DNA of 64,000 bases from Plut-88900 sp963668115 (lineage in GTDB: Bacteria > Chloroflexota > Dehalococcoidia > Plut-88900): the NCBI GenBank assembly GCA_963668115.1, contig OY764147.1:372001-436000 (forward strand). The letters run 5' to 3'. Positions 29,426 through 38,081 of this stretch are shown in pieces. Position 1 is the stretch's first letter; the number at the start of each line of letters is the position of its first letter. A program made the translations under genes and the position numbers. A model generated the notes under the pieces. That model made no database searches, was not told where the DNA came from, and saw only the letters and a list, made by a program, of their open reading frames with translations.

Positions 29426-30163
29426 TTGGCCATGACATCCCCGTCCCTCACAAAGAAATGGTGGAGCCCCAGGGTTCAATTGGGTAACGTCACGGTATTC
29501 GATGTGGACCTGACTCCCGACCCCGCCGCAGAGGCCCAGGCTCTGGCCTGTCTTGATGAGCGGGAGCAAGCGCGTGCATTCAGGTTCATTGGACCGGCTC
29601 CAGTGCGACGATTTGTGTTCTGCCGTGCCGCTCTGCGCTCTATTCTTTGCAGTCATCTCGGATGCTCTAATGAACAACTGACTATAGGGTCTTCCTATTA
29701 CGAAAAACCTTATGCCATTGTTCAGGGCAAACCCCACCCCATAGGCTTTAACGTGAGTCACAGCCGTGAGCGTGGCCTTATCGCATTGGGTGAGAGTGGT
29801 CGTGTGGGCGCAGACATCGAGGATTTGCACCCCCAGCGCAATATGGGGCTGCTCATAGATACGGCGTTCACGCCTGCCGAACGGTCCGATATGGAATCTG
29901 CCGATGTATTCGGGAAAAAGCGCCTGTTTTTCAAGCTGTGGACCATTAAGGAGGCGCTGGTCAAGGCGGTTGGCATGGGATTGGCTTTGGACATGTCCAG
30001 CTTTGAAGTGCCGTTGGCCATGCGTCGCGGGGCCGGCAACGCCGAGTTCCACTTTCCTCAGGCCCCTTCGGTCCCTTGGCGACTGGACAGCATAGAAAAC
30101 GGTGGTTCTTATGCTGCCGTCGCCCAAGAACTCCGCCGACCCCACTGCACTGCGACACTTTGA
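29426..30163 (+). CDS. Sfp/Gsp-type 4'-phosphopantetheinyl transferase
   Basis: A 245-residue PPTase that transfers phosphopantetheine from CoA to the carrier domains nearby. The family signatures are present: FNVSHSRERGLIAL, GRVGADIEDL (Mg-binding Asp/Glu) and FFKLWTIKEALVKAVGMGL (the W-x-x-KEA motif). The TTG at 29426 has GGAAG at 8 nt; an ATG at 29432 is the alternative. Its stop overlaps the next gene's ATG (TGATG). Confidence 0.92.
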   Translation: MAMTSPSLTKKWWSPRVQLGNVTVFDVDLTPDPAAEAQALACLDEREQARAFRFIGPAPVRRFVFCRAALRSILCSHLGCSNEQLTIGSSYYEKPYAIVQGKPHPIGFNVSHSRERGLIALGESGRVGADIEDLHPQRNMGLLIDTAFTPAERSDMESADVFGKKRLFFKLWTIKEALVKAVGMGLALDMSSFEVPLAMRRGAGNAEFHFPQAPSVPWRLDSIENGGSYAAVAQELRRPHCTATL

Positions 30164-31074
30164 TGAATCCATTTGATCCGGTTTGGCAAATACCCGAACC
30201 GCTGTCCACCCTTGACGTCCGCGTTGACGACGACACAGTCGTGAAGCTTCGTCGCCACGGCAACCCCGATGGCCCGAGGCTTCTCCTCACCCACGGTAAC
30301 GGCCTCGCCATAGATCTTTACGTCCCCTACTGGTCCCTCCTAACCGAAGAGTTCGACCTCATCATCCACGATCTGAGAAATCATGGCTGGAACCGGGTTA
30401 GCCAGCTAGATGGTCACAACGTTCCCACCCTGGCAGCGGACCAAGATCGCATTCTGGAAGCTGCCAACTCGCACTATGGCGAGAAGCCCGCTGTTGGAAT
30501 TTTTCATTCCCTTGCAGCATTGATATCTCTTATGTCCCCAGCCAAAGGCAGCGGATATGCGGGACTACTTCTGTTTGACCCCCCGCTCTGCAAGCCCACC
30601 CGCACATCCTATGAGGACTTCGACGCTTCGGCGTCCCGCACTGCGGCCGCGGCCCGACGCCGCACCGAACGATTCACATCTATGGAGCAGCTAATTGAAG
30701 TCGTGTCATTTGTCCCGCTTTTCGCGCGCGTCGTGCCCGGCGTCTTTGAACTGGTCGCCAGGACTACACTGCGTAGACACGGTAGCGGGGAAGGTTATGA
30801 ACTGCGATGCCCTAAGGAATATGAAGCCCAGATGATAGACTATGCCTCCGCATTCGCCGTGGGCATCAACTTCGATGCGTTCAGGTGTCCGATAAAGGTA
30901 GTAGGGGCTGACCCGATGCTGCCTTTTTCCTTCTTGCCGACCCTAGACCTGAGCGACGTGCTGAGTGTGGATTACGATTTCCTGCCGGATGCAACCCACT
31001 TTCTCCAACTGGAGCAGCCGCAAGAATGTGCGGCTTTGACTCGGGAGTTCCTGGGGATGCTCCAGCTTATTTGA
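30163..31074 (+). CDS. Alpha/beta hydrolase, possible PKS chain-release thioesterase
   Basis: A 303-residue alpha/beta hydrolase. The oxyanion region is LLTHGNGLAIDLY, the nucleophile elbow is GIFHSLAAL (Ser in HSLA, where the usual second Gly is Ala), and a late His lies in PDATHFLQLE. Translation is coupled to the PPTase through a TGATG overlap, which supports the ATG at 30163 rather than the open frame further up. As the PKS has no terminal thioesterase domain, this is the natural candidate for product release, but that role is inferred from position only. A small hairpin (31077-31094) follows the stop. Confidence 0.75.
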   Translation: MNPFDPVWQIPEPLSTLDVRVDDDTVVKLRRHGNPDGPRLLLTHGNGLAIDLYVPYWSLLTEEFDLIIHDLRNHGWNRVSQLDGHNVPTLAADQDRILEAANSHYGEKPAVGIFHSLAALISLMSPAKGSGYAGLLLFDPPLCKPTRTSYEDFDASASRTAAAARRRTERFTSMEQLIEVVSFVPLFARVVPGVFELVARTTLRRHGSGEGYELRCPKEYEAQMIDYASAFAVGINFDAFRCPIKVVGADPMLPFSFLPTLDLSDVLSVDYDFLPDATHFLQLEQPQECAALTREFLGMLQLI

Positions 31075-31369
31075 CGGAAGCCTTTATCGGCTTCGACTGT
31101 AGCAGGATCAAGGTCGATAGTACGGCGGGGTGGGCGATTGTCGTTGTGAATGGCCAGCTGATCTGCGAACTATGACGCCTCGGGACCAAGCTGGAGCGGC
31201 GCGACCCAGTAGATGGCGGTTTCTTTACCGGGTGCGGGTATCCGATCCGCATCTTTTCTTTCCGGTGACGCGGGAGTCAGTGGCTTCATGGAAGTGGACC
31301 GAGAGTCGGGGGTAAACCGGGCCCAGATTGACCGTCCAGAAGGGTGATGCTAGCCTACGCTGCCAAGCC

Positions 31370-33826
31370 ATGACGAGTAAGCAACCAGAACAGGCTGAAG
31401 TGGTAATTGTCGGGGCGGGCATAGTGGGGTGCAGTGTCGCGTACCACCTTGCGAAGATGGGTTGGAAGGATGTGGTGGTGCTGGAACGGGGCGCCATTGT
31501 GAGCGGTACTACAGCGCATTCCGCGGGGCTGGTAACCCAACTGCGACATACGCGTTCATTGACGGACATTTCTCGTTATGGTGTTCAGCTTTACGAGGAA
31601 CTCAAGGATGAAACCGGACTGGATACCGGGTTTCGGCAGACCGGAAGCATAAGCGTGGCGCGCACCCAGGGCCGCATGGATGAACTCAGGCGCATGATAT
31701 CCATGGCCAAGAGCTTCGGGGTGGAGATGAACGAGGTAAGCCTGGAGGAGGCGAAGCAGATATGGACGCTACTAAGCACTGAAGGCCTGGTGGGAGCGGT
31801 GCATCTGCCCAAGGACGGGGAAACGGTGCCCGACAGCACGGCGAATGCGCTGGCAACGGGGGCAACAAGCCGGGGTGTGCGGATCATCGAAAACACGCCC
31901 GTGACCAGGATTTTGACGATTGGGGGAGAGGTGTCGGGTGTGGCCACGGGCCGGGGGGACATAAGATGCCGGATAGTGGTGAACTGCGCGGGTATGTGGG
32001 CGCGGGGGCTGGGGCTGACTTGCGGAGTGCCCATTCCGCTGCACGCTGCCGACCATGCGTACTTTGTCACGGAGCCGGTAAGCGGGGTAACGGAGGAGAT
32101 GCCTTCGATTCGAGATCCTGACGGTTACATATACATAAGGAGGTACCCATTTGAAGGCGGGGGCATAATGGTCGGGGGCTTTGAGCCGTTGGGGGTGCCG
32201 TGGGGCATGGACGGGATACCGGATGACTTTTCGCTGCACATGCTGAACCGGGACTGGCGCCACTACGAAGTGTTCATAGAAAGCGCCCTGGAACGGGTGC
32301 CGGCGATAGCCGAGGCGGGGGTGCGGATCAGGCTGGTCGGGCCGGAGAGCTTTACACCCGATACCCGCTACATTATGGGAGAAGCGCCCGGGCTTCGGAA
32401 CTTCTACGTGGCCGCGGGCTTCAACTCCAGCGGGGTGGCGTCGGCGGCGGGGGCGGGGAAGGCCATAGCGGAGTGGATCACGGAGGGAGAGATGACGATG
32501 GATCTCTCCGAGGTGGACATCAGCCGCTTTCAGAGCTGGTCCAACAATCCGACCTATCTGAGGGACCGCACGGGAGAGGCGCTGGGGCTGCTTTACGCTA
32601 TGCACTGGCCCCACAGGCAACCGGAATCTGCGCGCAACGTGCGTCGGTCTCCCCTGCACGACCGGCTGGCAGAGCGGGGCGCGTGCTTCGGCGCTGTTGC
32701 CGGATGGGAGCGGCCCAACTGGTATGCGCCCAAAGGAGTGGCCCCCGTTTACGAATACTCCTGGGGAAGACAGAACTGGTTCCCTCACTCCGCCAAGGAA
32801 CACATGGCGGTCAGGGAGGCCGTGGGGCTGTTCGACCAGACCTCCTTTGCCAAGTTCCTGTTACAGGGACCGGATGCCGAGACGCTCCTTCAACGCATGA
32901 TGGCGAACGACGTGGCCGTGGAGCCCGGCAGGCTGGTGTACACTGCCATGCTGAATGCTCGGGGAGGAATCGTCTCAGACTTGACGGTGAACCGGTTGTC
33001 GGAAGATGCGTACATGATTGTCACGTCGGCGGGGTCGGTTACCCGGGACTACTCATGGATCAATAGGCACATTCCCGAGGGTTCCAGGGCTACGTTGACG
33101 GATGTCTCTTCGGCATATGCCGTGTTGAGCGTGATGGGGCCGAGGTCTCGGGAAATTCTGTCCCGTCTAACCAGCGATGACCTATCGAACGAGGCTTTTC
33201 CGTTTCTGACTTCGAAAGAGATCTATCTCGGGTATGGGCCTGTAAGGGCATCGAGAATCACATACGTGGGGGAACTTGGCTGGGAGCTCTATATCCCCAG
33301 CGAGTTCGCCCTCGGTGTATATGAAGCCATAGTGCAGGATGGGAGCGATTTCGGGCTTACTCATGCTGGCTACCATGCCCTGGACTCGCTGAGGCTGGAA
33401 AAGGGATATCGAAGCTGGGGACACGACATCACCAGTGTGGACACGCCACTTGAAGCGGGGATCGGGTTTGCGGTGGCGTTCGACAAGGGTGTCGATTTCG
33501 TCGGGAGGGATGCCCTGCTGCGGCAAAGGGAGTCGGGAGTGGAGAAGCGGCTGGCTATTCTGGTACTGGAAGACCCGGAGCCGCTCCTGTTGGGCGAAGA
33601 GCCGATCTACCGAGACGGCGTCATGGTGGGTCGGACTACTTCTGGGAACTATGGCCACGCGCTCGGGCGTTCGTTGGCGATGGGGTATCTTGAAAATACA
33701 GAGGGTGCGACACCCGCCTGGATACGCTCGGGGTCTTATGAGATCGAAGTGGCGACCGAGCGTTTTCCGGCCAAGGTCAGGCTGAGTCCTCCATACGACC
33801 CCAAGAGTGAGAGAGTCAAGGCCTAG
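31370..33826 (+). CDS. FAD-dependent dimethylglycine/sarcosine dehydrogenase-like protein with GcvT domain
   Basis: An 818-residue fusion. Residues about 8-370 form a DAO-type FAD domain (VVIVGAGIVGCSVAYHL). His50 in SGTTAHSAGL corresponds, as I recall, to the histidine that carries FAD covalently in mammalian DMGDH. A short FAO_M bridge follows, then a folate-binding aminomethyltransferase (GcvT) domain from about 420 with its C-terminal barrel (QRESGVEKRLAILV). Such proteins demethylate N-methyl amines and pass the methylene to tetrahydrofolate. The ATG at 31370 is chosen because the FAD motif follows directly; no strong SD is visible. Confidence 0.88.
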   Translation: MTSKQPEQAEVVIVGAGIVGCSVAYHLAKMGWKDVVVLERGAIVSGTTAHSAGLVTQLRHTRSLTDISRYGVQLYEELKDETGLDTGFRQTGSISVARTQGRMDELRRMISMAKSFGVEMNEVSLEEAKQIWTLLSTEGLVGAVHLPKDGETVPDSTANALATGATSRGVRIIENTPVTRILTIGGEVSGVATGRGDIRCRIVVNCAGMWARGLGLTCGVPIPLHAADHAYFVTEPVSGVTEEMPSIRDPDGYIYIRRYPFEGGGIMVGGFEPLGVPWGMDGIPDDFSLHMLNRDWRHYEVFIESALERVPAIAEAGVRIRLVGPESFTPDTRYIMGEAPGLRNFYVAAGFNSSGVASAAGAGKAIAEWITEGEMTMDLSEVDISRFQSWSNNPTYLRDRTGEALGLLYAMHWPHRQPESARNVRRSPLHDRLAERGACFGAVAGWERPNWYAPKGVAPVYEYSWGRQNWFPHSAKEHMAVREAVGLFDQTSFAKFLLQGPDAETLLQRMMANDVAVEPGRLVYTAMLNARGGIVSDLTVNRLSEDAYMIVTSAGSVTRDYSWINRHIPEGSRATLTDVSSAYAVLSVMGPRSREILSRLTSDDLSNEAFPFLTSKEIYLGYGPVRASRITYVGELGWELYIPSEFALGVYEAIVQDGSDFGLTHAGYHALDSLRLEKGYRSWGHDITSVDTPLEAGIGFAVAFDKGVDFVGRDALLRQRESGVEKRLAILVLEDPEPLLLGEEPIYRDGVMVGRTTSGNYGHALGRSLAMGYLENTEGATPAWIRSGSYEIEVATERFPAKVRLSPPYDPKSERVKA

Positions 33827-33842
33827 GGGCAAAGGCCGACGG

Positions 33843-34709
33843 TCAGGCAGCGCTCAATAGGGTCACTCCGGCCACCACCGAGATAACCCCAACAACCTGG
33901 ATGGAACGCATACGTTCGCGGAGGAGGATGATGGCGCCGATGACGGGGACCAGGGTGTAGGCAGACGAAACGGCGGCGACGATAGCTACTACTCCGACCT
34001 GGGCACCCCGGGCGTAGGCGAACATGGCGCCGATCTCGATGGCGCCGATGGCCAGGATGGACAGTGTTATCTTCGGAGTTAGGGGCTGGTGGTCGGGCGC
34101 CGGGGCCGGTCTAATCGCCAGGGGCGCTGACAGGAAGGCCGTGAACATCCTTGTGATGTAAACCGGCAGGAACCAGCCGAGATCTCTTGAAAGGACGGCG
34201 ATAGAGTAGTAGAAGACGCCGAAGGCGATCATTGCCAGTAGTCCAAAAATCACGCCTCTGCCGATGACGATACGCCCGCCTTTCAACTCCGCCAAGTTTA
34301 TGGAGGCGAGGAAGACACCCAGCAGGGCGGCAACAGCACCCATGGACTGTCCAGGGGACATCCGCTCGGCGAGGACCAGGACGGCGAGGATGATTACGAC
34401 GCCCTTGTAGACGGACATGATGGGGCTGACGAGGGACACGGGCCCGCGCTTCAGAGCGGCGTAGTACAGGGCATAGGTGATGGTATAGAGAACACCGAGA
34501 CCCGCGGCGGTTATCCACTGCTGTGCGGTAGCGTTGACAATGCCGCCGTCGAAGGGGGCGTAGGCGGTGGCGGCGAGGACCGAGGCTATATTGACTCCGA
34601 ATATCAGCCGGACATGGCTAGTCTTGCGGGCAAGCAGGGCGCTGGCGAACTCTGCGAGTCCGAAGCCCAGGGCGGCCAGGAGACCCATAGTCACGCTGTC
34701 AGCTATCAT
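33843..34709 (-). CDS. EamA/DMT-family transporter
   Basis: A 288-residue integral membrane protein with about ten hydrophobic helices in two repeats of five (the second starts near 150), matching the EamA drug/metabolite transporter fold. Each half ends in the expected pattern; VSPIMSVYKGVVIILAVLVL and SSAYTLVPVIGAIILL are equivalent segments. It probably exports or imports a small metabolite; substrate unknown. Convergent with the DMGDH-like gene and divergent from the amidohydrolase. Confidence 0.85.
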   Translation of the reverse strand: MIADSVTMGLLAALGFGLAEFASALLARKTSHVRLIFGVNIASVLAATAYAPFDGGIVNATAQQWITAAGLGVLYTITYALYYAALKRGPVSLVSPIMSVYKGVVIILAVLVLAERMSPGQSMGAVAALLGVFLASINLAELKGGRIVIGRGVIFGLLAMIAFGVFYYSIAVLSRDLGWFLPVYITRMFTAFLSAPLAIRPAPAPDHQPLTPKITLSILAIGAIEIGAMFAYARGAQVGVVAIVAAVSSAYTLVPVIGAIILLRERMRSIQVVGVISVVAGVTLLSAA

Positions 34710-34861
34710 GTCGCTGTCTCTTTGGGGAGACGGGAACGGGAGCCATACTCGGCTGGTTGGCGAATGCCCATAAAGGGCACTATACGCACATTAGAGGTTG
34801 CTTAGCACATATTGGAGTGCCATTCGACGAAACTCTTGGAGAGAGGTAGGAGTGTAGAGCA

Positions 34862-36265
34862 ATGGAGAAGAACAAGTGTGACGTCCTTATTCGCAATGGG
34901 CTAGTCGTTACTATGGACTCGGGGCGTCGTATATACCGCTGTGGGGCGGTAGCGGTGTCGGGGAGGCGAATAGTGGAGGTGGGAGCCGATGCGGAAATGG
35001 CGGAACGGTTTGAGGCGGGAGAAACGATAGACGCCGGGGGCGGCATAGTTCACCCCGGATTCATAGATGCTCACAATCACGTGGTGCACACATCCTGTCG
35101 GGGGGTGAGAGATGTTCGAAGCCACAATCCGTCCTCGGTGAATTTTGCGACATGGAAGGCAGGGGTTACGGAGGAGGATGAAGCCGCGGCGACGGAAATG
35201 GCGAGCCTGGAGATGCTAAGGACGGGGTTTACGATGTTCATTGAGCCGGGCTCGTTGTTCTCGACGGAGGCCGGGGCGGATGCGGTGGGTCGGGTGGGGA
35301 TAAGGGCACTATTTGCGCCACTATACCTGTGGGACAGGCAGGAGTGCTTCGATGCGGTGCCCTCGCTGATGAGTCCGAGCTTGGCAGCTCGGGCGCCGAT
35401 CAATCACGAGCGGTCGATGGCGCAGATAGGGTCGGAGCTACATCGCAACAAGGACCCGGAGGCGCTGGTACGCGGTTACGTATTCGTATACGGAGCGGGG
35501 ACGGCCTCTCCCGAGCTATTGCAGACGGCGCACAAGTCGGCTCGGGACAACGGCGTTCCTTTTCACCTGCACGCGGGTTTCGTGCCGGGAGAAGGGCCAA
35601 TCTATCGAAGCATCAACGGAAAGAGCCACATCGTGCATCTGCGAGAACTAGGTGTACTGGACGAAAACACCGTCATTGTTCATGCGAACGTGGTGGACGA
35701 AGAAGAGGAGGATGCGATACGTGAATCGGGGTGCAAAATCGTGTGGTGCCCGGCGGCGTTCTTTGCTCTTGGCTTCGGTCGGAGTGCGGACTTCAAAATG
35801 GCGGAGCGATACCGAAACGGGACCCGGGTCTCGTTGGGGACTGACGGTGCGGTCGCCTGTACACCGGGGCATGTCATGCTTGCCGGGCATTTGGCCGGAC
35901 AGACGTATTCGGACCCCGTTTCGCCGGGTGCGTTGCTGGAGATGCAGACGATCAACGCAGCCGCGGCCGCAGGACTGGAAGCAGAACTGGGAAGCCTGGA
36001 AGCCGGAAAGCGGGCGGACATAGTAGTAAGAGCGGCGGGGGCGGCCGAGGCCCATCCATCCAACAACCCGATTCACTTGCTGGCATTAACAATGGGCGCA
36101 GGGAGTGTTGATATCGTGATGGTGAACGGTGAGGTCGTCTTCAAGGATGGGCACTCGACGCGGGTGGATGAGGAGGAAGTCTACAGGAGGGTGTCCGAAT
36201 CGGTGGCTGCGCGGGCGAAGAGGACCGGGATTGATCCGGGGCCGGAATGGCCGGTGGTGGGGTGA
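34862..36265 (+). CDS. Amidohydrolase, TRZ/ATZ-cytosine deaminase type
   Basis: A 467-residue metal-dependent deaminase or hydrolase. The N-terminal strand is DVLIRNGLVVTMDSG. Metal ligands are in FIDAHNHVVH, in HLHAGF (third His), in VHANVVDEEE and in SLGTDGAVA (Asp). The C-terminal composite strands GSLEAGKRADIVVR are typical of chlorohydrolase/guanine deaminase relatives. It probably deaminates or dechlorinates an N-heterocycle or related compound. AGGAG lies about 10 nt before the ATG. Confidence 0.85.
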   Translation: MEKNKCDVLIRNGLVVTMDSGRRIYRCGAVAVSGRRIVEVGADAEMAERFEAGETIDAGGGIVHPGFIDAHNHVVHTSCRGVRDVRSHNPSSVNFATWKAGVTEEDEAAATEMASLEMLRTGFTMFIEPGSLFSTEAGADAVGRVGIRALFAPLYLWDRQECFDAVPSLMSPSLAARAPINHERSMAQIGSELHRNKDPEALVRGYVFVYGAGTASPELLQTAHKSARDNGVPFHLHAGFVPGEGPIYRSINGKSHIVHLRELGVLDENTVIVHANVVDEEEEDAIRESGCKIVWCPAAFFALGFGRSADFKMAERYRNGTRVSLGTDGAVACTPGHVMLAGHLAGQTYSDPVSPGALLEMQTINAAAAAGLEAELGSLEAGKRADIVVRAAGAAEAHPSNNPIHLLALTMGAGSVDIVMVNGEVVFKDGHSTRVDEEEVYRRVSESVAARAKRTGIDPGPEWPVVG

Positions 36266-36298
36266 TGGATGGGGGTTGTCGGGAAAGCAAGTCAATAC

Positions 36299-36326
36299 TT
36301 GACATGAACGCTGAAACCACTACAAT
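36299..36326 (+). promoter_or_regulatory. Sigma70-like promoter of the binding-protein gene at 36597
   Basis: A perfect TTGACA (36299-36304) and TACAAT (36321-36326) are spaced by 16 bp. It is the best promoter match I saw in the window. Transcription would start near 36333, about 265 nt before the coding start. Confidence 0.7.
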
Positions 36327-36332
36327 GGCACT

Positions 36333-36596
36333 CTGATATAGACCACCCATCACAGGATTGCATAACGCCGCAGAAACGATTGAGACACTGCGACGTTATC
36401 TGTCTACAGCCCTTCTCGGCTCCGCTGGGGCCGGCTCACCGCTTGTAAACCCTGTGGTGGACCTTAGCATTTCGGATATAGCGCAAGACTTTTGGGGGTG
36501 AGTCTTTAGACAAAGCTTATCCGACATTTTCAAGCTACCGAGATAGTTCGAGTCCATTAGCTGAGCAGGTCCAAGGAGAAACAAGGAGCAAGAAAT
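36333..36596 (+). other. Long untranslated leader, possible cis-regulatory RNA
   Basis: No ORF fits between the promoter and the ATG at 36597. The stretch contains short hairpins, for example AAGACT (36485-36490) with AGTCTT (36501-36506), and ends in AAGGAG before the start codon. I could not match it to a known riboswitch class by eye. Confidence 0.35.
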
Positions 36597-37982
36597 ATGA
36601 AACTTGGATATAGGTCCAAAAGACTAACGAGACGGAGGGGAGTGCTTGCCGGGCTGAGCATTCTTCTAGTAGCACTAATGGTCCTTGCGGCGTGCGGCGA
36701 AGCTGCAACGGCTACGCCGGAACCGACAGCAGCCCCGGAACCGACAGCGGTACCGGACGAGCCCGATGATGCGGCTCCGGCGCCGACGGCGGCGCCAGAC
36801 GAGCCCGATGATGCGGCTCCAGACCCCACCGCTACGCCGGTAGCGATGGATGACGACGAGGAAGAAGACACCGGCACGGGCCTAAGGCCCAGGTCCGAGT
36901 GGACGGAAGAGAACCCGGCTACCTTCGAGGAGCTGGAAGCCGAGATCGAGAAATACAGGGGCGCAAGCTTCGTGTTCACGTCCTGGGGCGGCGCGTACCA
37001 GGCTGCCCAGCGGCAGGCTTACATCGAGCCGTTCGTGGCGAAGTTCGGAATCGAGATAGTAGAAGAGAGCCCGATGTCCTACGCGCGGATTCCCGCGATG
37101 GTAGAGACGGGCAACTACAGCTGGCACGTGATGGACGTGGGCGGCCGCGAACTGTGGGCGCAGATCGGGCTTGGCAACCTGGAAGAGCTCGACATGAGCG
37201 TAGTTGACAACCGCAACCACGTAGAGACCGTCCGGACCCGCTACGGCGGCGGCGGCGGAATCACCTGGTCGACGGTGCTGGCCTACAACACCGACGCGTT
37301 CCCAGAGGGAGAAATCACGGGCTGGGATGCTTTCTTCGACAGGGACAGCTACCCTGGCCCGCGGAGCGTGAGAGACGCCTACAGGGGCAGCTGGTTCTCG
37401 GCCCTTCTGGACATAGACCCGAGCAGACTGGAAACGCAAGAAGGCAGGACCGGCCTGGGAGCGCCGACAGATGAGGACGTACAGGCGGCCCTGGCCCACT
37501 GGAGCCAGTTCCCTCCAGACAACTTCTGGACGACGGGTTCGGACTGCCCGCAGTTCCTGATTTCGGGCGAGAACGTGATGTGCACGGCCTGGAACGGCAG
37601 GATATTCAACGCTCAGCAGGAAGGCGAGCCCCTCGGCATGTGCTGGGAGTGCGGACACCTAGTCGGCACGGGCGCGTTGGTATTGGCGGACGGCTTCAAA
37701 GAGGCCAACCCGGAGGCATTTGAAATTGCACAGCTGTGGATAGCCTGGACAGGGCACCCGCACATCAATGCCGCGCAGTCGAAGTACATCTCCTACGGCC
37801 CCCTGAACCTGAAGTCCGCGGAGTTCCTCACGGGCCCCGAATTCGAGCACGTGCTTCCCGAACTGCCGGTATCGCCGGCCAACGTGCCCTACGCCATCTT
37901 CGAGAACGAGAAGTACTCGGGTGAGAAGAACAGCGAATGGAACGACCTCTGGCTGGGATACCTCCAGAGCGTGGGCAGCTAG
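36597..37982 (+). CDS. PotD-like extracellular solute-binding lipoprotein, paralogue of 14971
   Basis: A 461-residue lipoprotein: Arg-rich N-terminus, hydrophobic stretch, lipobox VLAAC (Cys near 33), then a linker made of repeated PEPTA and DEPDDAAP blocks to about 90. The binding domain opens with LRPRSEWTEENPATFEELE and aligns through its length with the binding protein at 14971, including WSTVLAYNTD, YISYGPLN and the four-Cys block CPQFLISGENVMC ... CWECGH. It should capture a polyamine-like or other small solute outside the cell. No transport partner is adjacent. AAGGAG SD; a Rho-independent terminator follows. Confidence 0.87.
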   Translation: MKLGYRSKRLTRRRGVLAGLSILLVALMVLAACGEAATATPEPTAAPEPTAVPDEPDDAAPAPTAAPDEPDDAAPDPTATPVAMDDDEEEDTGTGLRPRSEWTEENPATFEELEAEIEKYRGASFVFTSWGGAYQAAQRQAYIEPFVAKFGIEIVEESPMSYARIPAMVETGNYSWHVMDVGGRELWAQIGLGNLEELDMSVVDNRNHVETVRTRYGGGGGITWSTVLAYNTDAFPEGEITGWDAFFDRDSYPGPRSVRDAYRGSWFSALLDIDPSRLETQEGRTGLGAPTDEDVQAALAHWSQFPPDNFWTTGSDCPQFLISGENVMCTAWNGRIFNAQQEGEPLGMCWECGHLVGTGALVLADGFKEANPEAFEIAQLWIAWTGHPHINAAQSKYISYGPLNLKSAEFLTGPEFEHVLPELPVSPANVPYAIFENEKYSGEKNSEWNDLWLGYLQSVGS

Positions 37983-38027
37983 AAGACCGGATAGCCTGAT
38001 CAGAACGTAGACAAGCGGAAGAAATGG

Positions 38028-38066
38028 AGAGGCCCGGCGTCAACAGGCGCCGGGCCTCTTGCTTTT
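38028..38066 (+). terminator. Rho-independent terminator of the binding-protein gene
   Basis: AGAGGCCCGGCG (38028-38039) pairs perfectly with CGCCGGGCCTCT (38048-38059) over an 8-nt loop and is followed by T-G-C-TTTT. It lies 46 nt after the stop. Confidence 0.88.
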
Positions 38067-38081
38067 GAGGCAAGTTGTGGA

